NCBI GenBank assembly: GCA_964386865.1 | Contig: CAYLUN010000013.1 | Span: forward strand, 1-64,000 | Source: CAYLUN01 sp964386865 | GTDB lineage: Bacteria; Verrucomicrobiota; Kiritimatiellia; RFP12; UBA1067 | Length of the DNA stretch: 64,000 nt | Reading direction: 5' to 3' | In this document: piece after piece, positions 42,503 to 50,036 of the stretch | Position numbering within the stretch: the stretch's first letter is position 1 | How the letters are laid out: every line of letters starts with the position of its first letter | Position numbers and translations under genes: made by a program | The notes under the pieces: model-generated | The model's database searches: none | What the model saw: only the letters and a program-made list of their open reading frames with translations | What the model was told of the DNA's origin: nothing

Positions 42503-44269
42503 TCACTTATTGAACCCTTTTTGGTTCATGAATTCCCAGATGCGCCCCATCCAGGTATAGCTGCCCGTGCCCGGGGCGGCCTTCCGCTGGAAGCAGTGCC
42601 CGCGTCCGACGAGCGTGTGGAGATCGGACTGGATGCCCATCCGGCGGAGCTGCTCCCAACATTTCACCGAATTCATCGCCGCCCAGCCGTCCGCGTCGCC
42701 ATGGATGAACAGAACCGGACAGGTCGCGAGGTCGAACGAGAACTCCGGAACGAGCCGCGCGTCGTCCTCGTTGCCGCCCTTCGCATTCTGGGCCTCCGCG
42801 CCGTCTGTGAGCGCGTACGCCGGATAGATCGCGACCGCCCACTGCACACTGCAGGAAAGCTTGTCGAGGTCGTCGATAGGCCCATAGGAACGGCGCTTCG
42901 AGCTTGTCGCGCCCATGAGCGTCAGGTGTCCGCCGGCCGAGGAACCCATGATGCCGATGCGGTCGGGGTCAAGCCCCTTCGCCGCGGCCTCGCTGCGGAC
43001 GATTCGGACGGCGCGCTGCAAGTCCTGCCAAGCCGTCGTGTGTTTGGCGAGCCCGCCCTGCGGACGCGGCGTGCGGTATTTCATCGTCACGACCGTCATG
43101 CCCTTTTCGTTCAGGTAACGCCGCGCCGGCGCGACTTCGAATCCGTCCGGACTGTTGCCCCCGTAGCCGCCGCCCGAGTAGATGATCTGGATCGCCTTCG
43201 TCTTGAGCGCCTTCGGCAGGTGCCACTCGAGATAGGGCAGGCACTGGTTCGTCTGCACATCCGGCATCTTGCCTTCCGGCCAGACCGGCTCCTTGCTGGT
43301 TTCGCCGCGCGCGTCGTCGTTCGGATAGCGGGCCATCAGATCCTCTTCCGCGCCGAGACGCCCGTCGAAATTCATCTGGCGGACGTACTCGGCGATGCGG
43401 TCGAGCCAGTGATCGTAGGCGGTGCCGTCCTCGCCTTTGCTCGAGTCGCCCATGAAGCCGTGGGGGCGGTCCGCGAAGAGGTGGATCTCGGCCGGGATTT
43501 TCATCCGGCGGAGCTGGCGGTAGATCTGCGTGGAGCCGTTCGGCGAATAGGCGTCCGTTCCGCCGTGGAAGAGCGCCATCGGACACGTCTTCGCGTCGAA
43601 CTTGAACACGTCCGAGAGCTTGGCGTCGATCGCGTCGCCCTCGCGCGTGTTGGGGCCGGTAAGCCCGTCCGTGAGCGCGTAGGCGGTGTAAATCGGCACC
43701 GCCCAGTTGACGTGGCACGGAAGCTGGTCGAGCGCGTCGACCGGCCCGTACGCCGGCGTGAGCGCGCTCGTCGCGAGCAAGACCGTCAGGTGCGAGCCCG
43801 CGGAGAACCCGAACGCGCCGATCTTCTCCGGGTCGAAGCCGCGCTTCTTCGCATCGTTGCGGACGAGACGGACGGCGCGTTGCCCATCCTCCCACGCGCT
43901 CTGGTAGATCGGCAACCCTTGCGGACGCGGCGTACGGTAGGTGAGGCTCGCGCAGACGAACCCGAGCTCGGCGAACGTCTTCGCGGCCCGGTCAATCCAC
44001 ATCCCGTCGCAGCAACTCTGATAACCGCCGCCGGAAATGAGCAACACGCATCCGCCGTTTGTCGCCGCCGGCGCCTCGTACCAGTCGAGATACGGCATCG
44101 CATGTTCCGCCGCCTTGAAGCCCGGCGCCTTCGCCTCTTGGGTGGTAGCCGCGATCTGCTCGGGCTGAAAATCCGGAATCTTTCCTGCCGGCCACAGCGC
44201 GACCCGCTCCCCGGCGAACGTCAGAGCGGCGACCCATAACCAACAACCAAGAATCAACGATTTTTTCAT
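42503..44269 (-). CDS. Tandem alpha/beta-hydrolase (two acetylxylan esterase-like domains)
   Basis: Protein of 588 residues starting at the ATG 44269, with a signal peptide (MKKSLILGCWLWVAALTFAG-ER). Two homologous hydrolase domains are joined head to tail. Domain 1 (about 30-330) has HGG-like ISGGGYQSCC, nucleophile GFSAGS (Ser156) and FHGGTDAYSPNGS with RPHGF. Domain 2 (about 345-588) has IYSGGGYGGNSPDG, nucleophile GSSAGG (Ser444), IHGDADGWAAM and GRGHCF. Both keep the same VVTMKYRTPRPQG / VCASLTYRTPRPQG block, confirming internal duplication. Related single-domain enzymes deacetylate xylan or similar glycans. The 97-bp upstream module is shared with the sialidase gene. Confidence 0.85.
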   Translation of the reverse strand: MKKSLILGCWLWVAALTFAGERVALWPAGKIPDFQPEQIAATTQEAKAPGFKAAEHAMPYLDWYEAPAATNGGCVLLISGGGYQSCCDGMWIDRAAKTFAELGFVCASLTYRTPRPQGLPIYQSAWEDGQRAVRLVRNDAKKRGFDPEKIGAFGFSAGSHLTVLLATSALTPAYGPVDALDQLPCHVNWAVPIYTAYALTDGLTGPNTREGDAIDAKLSDVFKFDAKTCPMALFHGGTDAYSPNGSTQIYRQLRRMKIPAEIHLFADRPHGFMGDSSKGEDGTAYDHWLDRIAEYVRQMNFDGRLGAEEDLMARYPNDDARGETSKEPVWPEGKMPDVQTNQCLPYLEWHLPKALKTKAIQIIYSGGGYGGNSPDGFEVAPARRYLNEKGMTVVTMKYRTPRPQGGLAKHTTAWQDLQRAVRIVRSEAAAKGLDPDRIGIMGSSAGGHLTLMGATSSKRRSYGPIDDLDKLSCSVQWAVAIYPAYALTDGAEAQNAKGGNEDDARLVPEFSFDLATCPVLFIHGDADGWAAMNSVKCWEQLRRMGIQSDLHTLVGRGHCFQRKAAPGTGSYTWMGRIWEFMNQKGFNK

Positions 44270-44331
44270 CGTCTCGCTTCCCCATTTATTTCGTGAGTGC
44301 CACGGCGCTGAACGCGCGATCACTCTGATTA

Positions 44332-44428
44332 CGCATACACTTACTGCATCGTTGAGAACTATTATATCACGCCTCGAGGCGAACCACAGCCTCGTTTATT
44401 TTAGGACGACGGGGAACCACGGGGCGCT
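44332..44428 (-). promoter_or_regulatory. Shared 97-bp upstream module (esterase), extended -10 TGATATAAT
   Basis: The minus strand has TGATATAAT (44361-44369), an extended -10 with consensus TATAAT, about 85 nt before the esterase gene. The palindrome GCCTCGAGGC (44371-44380) lies directly upstream. The whole 97-bp block aligns without gaps to 46478-46574, at about three quarters identity. Confidence 0.6.
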
Positions 44429-44513
44429 CCACAGCAACTCACCTTTTGGCCAAGAAGCGCCTCACGGCGCCACTACAAACCTGCGAAAGCGAGGCGCTAT
44501 CGTTTGCAGCAGT

Positions 44514-44570
44514 ACACTTTGTCGCTTAGTCTCACACTTCGTCGGATACCCTTAGTCCAACTGCTTAGTC
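44514..44570 (+). repeat. CACTTCGTCGGATAC / CTGCTTAGTC repeat, copy 1
   Basis: The 57-bp unit matches 49688-49750 apart from a 6-bp gap and a few changes; both end CTGCTTAGTC. It lies downstream of the sialidase gene (- strand), and the second copy downstream of the clan-A glycosidase gene (+ strand). Confidence 0.7.
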
Positions 44571-44653
44571 TTTCGAAAAGGAGTATATCGACTAAGGGAA
44601 ACGTGTAAGCGCAACCGTTTAAGTGTAAGCGTTCAAGAGTATCGTATATCCCG

Positions 44654-44698
44654 AACCGAATATCTTGCCCGCCGCTCCTTGACGTTGAAGCCGATCGA
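44654..44698 (+). repeat. 45-bp dispersed repeat, copy 2
   Basis: Aligns without gaps to 41409-41453 and 46827-46871 (CCGAATATCTTGCCCGCCGC in this copy). It ends 7 nt from the sialidase stop codon. Confidence 0.65.
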
Positions 44699-44704
44699 TC
44701 TCCG

Positions 44705-46357
44705 CTATTTTTTCGGCCTGCCTGGGCGCGAGGGGCTGAGAGGCGGATTCCCGGCCGTCGGTGCCGGAAGCACAGACACCAAGATCGCCGTGTCAGGAGC
44801 CGCGCCGGAGTAGAAAGCGAGATAGTGCGAGCCTCCGATCGCGGTGGCGCTCACGTTGCCCGCATCGAAAGTGACCTGGCTGCCTGTGGCGACCGCCTCG
44901 GAAGCGGGCCAGCTGAGCGGATGGCCGAAGACGCTGTCGGGGTCGACGACCCGACGCCGAAGGATGCCCCTGCCACGCTGATAGTAATAGTTGCTGAGCA
45001 AGCCGGTCTCGGCGTCGAGGATCAGGCTCGGCGTGGAGGCCGCGACATCGCCGATGTTTGTCTGCTTGCGCGTCCACGTCGCGCCGTAGTCAGTCGATTC
45101 CATCTGGAATTGGCATCGCGTCGTGGATGCGTCCCCCTGTTCAGTCCGTGCCACGGCGAGAATCCTGCCATTGCCGAGATAGACGGCGGAGGGCTCGGTC
45201 GGCCACTGCGGTTTGGTCAGCCCGGACTCGATGGGGGTCTGAGTCCACGTTGCGCCATTGTCGCGGCTGGTCAGCGTGCCCCAGGAGTTATTCGAGCCAT
45301 CATCGTAGCGCCCCGCGAACCACAGCGCCATCAGCCCGACTGTGGGGACCGCGAAGATGTCGGTGACCTGCATGGGGGTCACGTCGAGCTTCGGCGTCGC
45401 CACGCGCGCGAACGTCACGCCGTCCGTTGTTCGGTAGAGGTCGTGGTTCCACTCCTTTCCGATGCGGCGCACCCAGAGGAGCATCGCCCCCGTGGCATCC
45501 AGCCCCTTCCCGACGGTGACCTCGCCAGAGCCCGGCGTGTTGGCGACAACCGTTTCCGGCGTCCACGTATTTCCGTTGTCCGTGGAGGTGCGCGCGTAAA
45601 CCGCGCGGGCGTCTTCGCCGATCGAGTGCGCCGAGCCTCGGCTATACACGCAGACCAGCCGCCCTCCGATGGCCTGAATCATCGGCCACGAGTTGTAGCC
45701 GCTCACGTTCTGCACGACGTGTGGCTTCGCGAGGGCGTCCAGAGGCGTCACCTTGACCATGGCCAGGCCTGTGGGGCGAGCGAACGAGTCGGCGGGATCA
45801 TCAGGCTCCCGCTGGATGCGCACCCACAGGGGCGCGTTCGGCTCCACGGGGCAGCAGGACTCCAGAACGATGGTCCGCGTGTGGAACGGTGCGGCGGGAA
45901 GCGCCGCTCGCACAGGGGGGGACAGAACATACCGGGACGTGAAGGCGGAGCCCTCCACCATCTGCGACAGGTGGACCCGATAGACATCCTCATAGCTGGG
46001 GCTCGTCGCCGCATCCGTCGTGGTCACGACGATCTCGACCTTCACGGCGGCGCACCCGCTCGGCAGGCCGGCCACGAGTCCGGCTACAGACTGCCCAACC
46101 GTGCCACCCGAGAGTGACCACACCGGGATGTGCGTGGCGCCGCTCGACATGAGCACGAGCGAAGGTTGGCCCGTCGCGATCGACAGGTTGTTCGCGCTCA
46201 AGCAGATCGGGGATTCCGTCCACCTGCCAGAAATCCGCTCTTCAACTCCCGGGACCGTCCCCGAAGTCTGCGCGGGCCCTTTCGCCGATGTGTCTGGCGT
46301 GCTTCGGCAGCCGTTAGCGCTCACGAGAAGGGCCAGCAGGGGGATGAGGATCTTCAC
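44705..46357 (-). CDS. Sialidase-like six-bladed propeller lipoprotein
   Basis: Protein of 550 residues from a GTG at 46357 (AGGAG 10 nt upstream). MKILIPLLALLVSANGC is a lipoprotein signal with lipobox SANG-C. An N-terminal beta domain (about 45-210) precedes the propeller. Asp-box motifs of the S-x-D-x-G-x-T-W type recur: STDNGNTWTPE, SRDNGATWTQT and STDYGATWTRK. RSxGxx-type Arg residues are present but the full sialidase arginine triad cannot be assigned by eye. It may be an exo-sialidase or a related glycan-binding BNR protein, and its co-location with a SASA-type esterase is suggestive. It shares a 97-bp upstream module with the tandem esterase gene. Confidence 0.78.
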   Translation of the reverse strand: MKILIPLLALLVSANGCRSTPDTSAKGPAQTSGTVPGVEERISGRWTESPICLSANNLSIATGQPSLVLMSSGATHIPVWSLSGGTVGQSVAGLVAGLPSGCAAVKVEIVVTTTDAATSPSYEDVYRVHLSQMVEGSAFTSRYVLSPPVRAALPAAPFHTRTIVLESCCPVEPNAPLWVRIQREPDDPADSFARPTGLAMVKVTPLDALAKPHVVQNVSGYNSWPMIQAIGGRLVCVYSRGSAHSIGEDARAVYARTSTDNGNTWTPETVVANTPGSGEVTVGKGLDATGAMLLWVRRIGKEWNHDLYRTTDGVTFARVATPKLDVTPMQVTDIFAVPTVGLMALWFAGRYDDGSNNSWGTLTSRDNGATWTQTPIESGLTKPQWPTEPSAVYLGNGRILAVARTEQGDASTTRCQFQMESTDYGATWTRKQTNIGDVAASTPSLILDAETGLLSNYYYQRGRGILRRRVVDPDSVFGHPLSWPASEAVATGSQVTFDAGNVSATAIGGSHYLAFYSGAAPDTAILVSVLPAPTAGNPPLSPSRPGRPKK

Positions 46358-46477
46358 TTTCTTGGTTCTCCTGTTAACGTTTGAGGGTTATATCGGAACG
46401 GCGAGACACTAACCTTCATCTCTTCTCATTACGCTTCAGATGCAGCGCGTCCCACCTATCGCTGTGTGCTTCGAGCC

Positions 46478-46574
46478 CGCAAACACTTTCTACATCCTTG
46501 GAAATCATCATATCACGCCACGAGGCGAACCACAGCCTTGTTTTTCTTGAAGACGGCTGAACGCACGGGGCGCT
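46478..46574 (-). promoter_or_regulatory. Shared 97-bp upstream module (sialidase), extended -10 TGATATGAT
   Basis: TGATATGAT on the minus strand (46507-46515) is an extended -10 about 145 nt before the GTG at 46357. Aligns gap-free to 44332-44428, with the CACGAGGCG region replacing the perfect GCCTCGAGGC palindrome. Confidence 0.58.
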
Positions 46575-46734
46575 ACTCGGTGACATTCTGTCGCTTATCG
46601 TAGCGTTATTCCTGCCCAGCGGCCCGCCCCTACCTTTCGACTCGACTCCGGCAACATCTAGGTAGGGCTCGATCGCTGTGCGAGCCATCGCGTGTCGTCC
46701 GGGCGGCTCGCCCTCCCGACTGTGCTCGCGGTCA

Positions 46735-46828
46735 CGATCCTAATCGCAATCCTAACTCTTAACCTTAACCTGCACTGAGAGAAAGAGAAGGGGAGAGATT
46801 TAGATTATGAGCAAGATTACGATCTTCG
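46735..46828. repeat. AT-rich inverted repeat related to 41314-41399
   Basis: The left side, GATCCTAATCGCAATCCTAA, pairs imperfectly with GATTATGAGCAAGATTACG. The same two-part order (hairpin then 45-bp word) is seen at 41314-41453. Confidence 0.55.
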
Positions 46829-46871
46829 CCGAAAATCTCGCCCGCCGTTCCTTCACGCTGAAACTGATCGG
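46827..46871 (+). repeat. 45-bp dispersed repeat, copy 3
   Basis: Same length as copies 1 and 2, without gaps (CGAAAATCTCGCCCGCCGTT in this copy). It lies about 40 bp upstream of the glycosidase promoter. Confidence 0.65.
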
Positions 46872-46912
46872 ATTGTCGGTTCTTCTATTTTCGCGTGCGC
46901 GCAAAGATGTCA

Positions 46913-46942
46913 TTGAAGAGACAGGCGCCCTCGACGTATGCT
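46913..46942 (+). promoter_or_regulatory. Promoter of the clan-A glycosidase gene
   Basis: TTGAAG (46913-46918), 18-bp spacer, TATGCT (46937-46942). A GGGAGGAGAG ribosome site follows, 4 nt before the ATG at 46980. Confidence 0.5.
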
Positions 46943-46979
46943 TAAGGCCTTACACCTATTGATCCGGGAGGAGAGAACC

Positions 46980-49661
46980 ATGTCGATTCACTCAACAAAT
47001 CTGATTTGCGGACGCGTCGCCCGCGCGCTGTTATGCGTTTTATTCTGCGCGGGATGGGCGCTGCTGGCAAGCGCAAGGGAGACGCTGTTCCGCGTTGATT
47101 TCGGGCAGGCGGGAACGCCGTGCACGTTCGAGAAGGTCGGCCGTTTTCAAGGGGCGCTGCCGCCGAAGGTGCATGAGAATTACGCCTCGTGGAACGCCTC
47201 CGTGGCGCGGGCGGAACGCCTCACCGAGAACGGGCGGGCGTTTCTGCGGATCCACGCGGACAAGGTCGATTCCGCCACGCAGTTCTGCATAGACGGCGGG
47301 GACATCGCCCTGCCCGGCGTGTTCGAACTCGTCGTGACGGCGCGGCCGCAGGCTTCAACCCTTCAGTTTGGCTTGCGCCAGTGCGGCGCGCCCTATCGCG
47401 GCTTCGGAGACGCGGACTTCCCCGCCTCCGGCGAGTGGAGGGAGCGGCGCTTTCTCATCCGGACGCGGGATCGCTGCGATTCAAAGGTTGCGCTCTATTT
47501 CTACACGGGCGGCGGCGACACGGACATCGCCTCCGTGGAGCTGACGCGCCTCGGCAACGAGGAACTCGCGGCCACGGTGCCGCGGCCGGACGCCTCGGTG
47601 AAGAATTTCTTCCGCAACAGCCGCTTTCCGCTGGGGCTTCCCTGCGGCTGGAACGTCGACCGCGACAGCCGGACAGCCACCTGCGGCGCGGATGCCGGTC
47701 ACCCCGGCGAGGGGGGAATCCCTTCGCTGGAGCTGAAAGCCGAAAAAGGCTTCGCGCTGTACTCCGAGCCCTTTCAGACCAACCAGCCGGACAAACCCCA
47801 TACAGTCGCGTTCGCGTACCAGGGCGCGGGCGCGTGCCGCGTGGATGTGCTGTGCGAAGGCCGGCCCGTTGCCGGCAAGGCGCTTGCGCCCTCAAACGTC
47901 TGGCAGACGGCGACGCTGGCCTTTGTGCCGCCCGGCGAGGCGCTGTGCTTCTGCCTGAAGTTCACCGGGGCCAGGACGTTCCGGCTGGATTCCCTACGCG
48001 CGGTTGCCGGCGCGGCGGACGCCGCCTGTGTGGACCGCACGTGCGAGGTGGCGCTGGCGCCGGGCCGATCCGAGATCGCCGAGACGCGCATTCAGTTCGC
48101 GGACGAACGGGCCGACGTGCGCTTTTGCGTGACGGGCGAGGCGGGCGGCGCGGTGCTGAAAAGCTGCGTGACGGATATTTACGGTGAAAGCGTGGCTCTT
48201 GCCGACCGCCCCGTCCCCGCCGGCGCGAAGCGGTTTGAAGGCGAGCTGCGGTTCGACGTCTTTCCCGCCAGGCCCCTCGGGCAGTTCCGGATCGAGGCGT
48301 GGGTGGAGCGCGACGGCCAGCGCGTCTCGCCGTACAACGAAATCGTGATGTCGCGCCTGGAGCGTCCGGTATTCTGGAACCAAGACGCGCCGGACTCCGC
48401 GTTCGGGTGTCACTTTCTCGCCTCGGAGCCGACCATCCGCATGATGAAAGCCTGCGGCATCAACTGGGCGCGCCTGCACGATGCCGGCACGGAGTATTGC
48501 GGCTGGTGGAACCTGGAGCCGGAAAAGGGCCGATGGACGTTCATGGACGACGACCTTTTACGCTACCGCAAGAACAAGATCAAGATCTTCGCGCAATTGG
48601 GAACCACGCCCGCATGGGCCTCGCACTTCGGCGAGTTGGGCTGCAAGCACATGGGATACTTCGAGAAATTCCTCCGCCCGAAAAACAACGAGGCGTTCAA
48701 CGCCTACGTGAAGACGTTCGTCGCGCGCTACACAGGCGTGATCGACGACTACTTCGTCTGGAACGAGCCTTGGGGCAGGTGGTGGGAGTCGGGGCAAGAC
48801 GCGCGGTTTTTCGGAAAGGATGACGCGAAGCGCGATTTCGCGGCACTCTGCCGCGGCGCGTACCAGACCGCGAAAGCGGTCGACCCGTCCATCAAGGTCG
48901 CCGGCTTTAACACCACGAGCGGCGGGAGCGGCAGGCAGTGGACGGCGGGCGTCTACGCCGCCGGGGGAATGGCGAACTGCGACATGATCGACTTTCACCT
49001 CTACACCAAGAACGCCACCTGCCTCGACGATGACTGCGTGCAACAGGCTTACAACGACGCGGTCGGCGAGATCTTCTCAAAGGTTCCGGACGCGGGGGGC
49101 AAGCCGATCTACATGAGCGAGGGGCAAGGCGGCAGCACAGGCTCATCGGGGGTCGGCTGCCGCATGACGGGTCTCTATAAACGGTCCATCACCTGGCAGC
49201 CGGAAGAGGACGTGGCCGGCTTGGCGGAGAAGAACTGCCGCTACACGGTCAGCCTCTTGGCGCAGAAGGTCGCCAAGGTGTTCCTTTACACGGCGCACGG
49301 CTATTCCTCCCTCGCCCAAGCACCGAGCTTCATTGTGCTGCTGGGCGCGGACGGCTATCCGCATCCGAGCCTGGCCGCCTACGCCCACCTCACGCATTCG
49401 CTGGAGGGAAAGCCCTTCGCGCGGAAAGTCGCGCTGGGCGAGAACCGCTTCGCCTATCTCTTCACGGGGCGGAGCGGAACCTGCGCGGTTCTCTGCGGCG
49501 GACGCGACGCCCGGCTGCCGTTCATCCAAGATCCCGCCATCCGCTGGACCGATCTCTTCGGAAACCCTGTGACCGCTTCCGCCACGCTCCCCGGCACGAT
49601 GCGCTACGCGGAGAGCGCGCTATCGCCGGAGGAACTGGTGAAACGCCTGGCGCAGCCGTAG
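46980..49661 (+). CDS. Exported clan GH-A glycoside hydrolase (GH39/GH5-like)
   Basis: Protein of 893 residues. The ATG at 46980 is chosen for its strong ribosome site. A signal segment (RVARALLCVLFCAGWALLASA-RE) is followed by two beta-rich modules (about 35-200 and 205-370) that may bind carbohydrate. From about 480 a TIM barrel begins: WARLHDAGTEYCGWWNLEPEKGRWTF, KIFAQLGTTPAWAS, then acid/base VWNEPWG (Glu596) and nucleophile YMSEGQGG (Glu714). The two glutamates lie on the expected strands 4 and 7 of a clan-A retaining glycosidase. GH39 or GH5 assignment is tentative. It likely cleaves beta-linked glycan in the periplasm or outside. Confidence 0.78.
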   Translation: MSIHSTNLICGRVARALLCVLFCAGWALLASARETLFRVDFGQAGTPCTFEKVGRFQGALPPKVHENYASWNASVARAERLTENGRAFLRIHADKVDSATQFCIDGGDIALPGVFELVVTARPQASTLQFGLRQCGAPYRGFGDADFPASGEWRERRFLIRTRDRCDSKVALYFYTGGGDTDIASVELTRLGNEELAATVPRPDASVKNFFRNSRFPLGLPCGWNVDRDSRTATCGADAGHPGEGGIPSLELKAEKGFALYSEPFQTNQPDKPHTVAFAYQGAGACRVDVLCEGRPVAGKALAPSNVWQTATLAFVPPGEALCFCLKFTGARTFRLDSLRAVAGAADAACVDRTCEVALAPGRSEIAETRIQFADERADVRFCVTGEAGGAVLKSCVTDIYGESVALADRPVPAGAKRFEGELRFDVFPARPLGQFRIEAWVERDGQRVSPYNEIVMSRLERPVFWNQDAPDSAFGCHFLASEPTIRMMKACGINWARLHDAGTEYCGWWNLEPEKGRWTFMDDDLLRYRKNKIKIFAQLGTTPAWASHFGELGCKHMGYFEKFLRPKNNEAFNAYVKTFVARYTGVIDDYFVWNEPWGRWWESGQDARFFGKDDAKRDFAALCRGAYQTAKAVDPSIKVAGFNTTSGGSGRQWTAGVYAAGGMANCDMIDFHLYTKNATCLDDDCVQQAYNDAVGEIFSKVPDAGGKPIYMSEGQGGSTGSSGVGCRMTGLYKRSITWQPEEDVAGLAEKNCRYTVSLLAQKVAKVFLYTAHGYSSLAQAPSFIVLLGADGYPHPSLAAYAHLTHSLEGKPFARKVALGENRFAYLFTGRSGTCAVLCGGRDARLPFIQDPAIRWTDLFGNPVTASATLPGTMRYAESALSPEELVKRLAQP

Positions 49662-50036
49662 CAACGGCGTTGGCTCAGGACAGCAAAACACTTCGTCGCT
49701 TACGCTTGGTCTCACACTTCATCGGATACGCTTAGTCTAACTGCTTAGTCGTTAGTATCCTCTGCCCCGGTATTCAGTTCCCTAACTTTGCGTCTCTGCG
49801 TCTTGGCGGGAACAAATTGTTATTTGCTGCTGACTGTATCGGGAGGGTCGGCTGCCACGCCGTCCGCGGCTCGCGAGGACGCGCCCCCCCCAGACTGACA
49901 TCGCTAGAAAAAGGAGTCGGTCGGCGAACCATTTGCCCAGAATCCGCTAACACCTGAGGCCGACACGGAGGTCGGCCCTCCAATACCGTGTTTCTGCAGA
50001 GCCCGCCTCCGTGCGGACCGTCACATTTTCCAACGG
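49662..50036. other. Intergenic gap between two convergent enzyme genes
   Basis: No gene is seen. It contains repeat copy 2 of the 44514 family (49688-49750), a TTTGCGTCTCTGCGTCTTGG word near 49788 related to the 29663 hairpin, and GGCCGACACGGAGGTCGGCC near 49960, a palindrome typical of REP units. Confidence 0.7.
49688..49750 (+). repeat. CACTTCGTCGGATAC / CTGCTTAGTC repeat, copy 2
   Basis: See 44514-44570; this copy has a 6-bp internal insertion and otherwise matches closely. Confidence 0.7.

Larger units (their letters stand above)
44429..44704. other. Intergenic repeat cluster between esterase and sialidase genes
   Basis: No gene is seen. It holds a 23-bp word (44454-44476, containing GCGCCTCACGGCGCC) that recurs exactly inverted inside the coding frame at 63712-63734. 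A CACTTCGTCGGATAC/CTTAGTC unit (44514-44570) recurs at 49688-49750, and copy 2 of the 45-bp repeat lies at 44654-44698. Confidence 0.7.
46358..46979. other. Intergenic region upstream of sialidase and glycosidase genes
   Basis: Divergent gap without genes. It holds the 97-bp promoter module for the sialidase gene (46478-46574), an AT-rich hairpin (46735-46828), copy 3 of the 45-bp repeat (46827-46871) and the promoter of the glycosidase gene (46913-46942). Confidence 0.75.
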
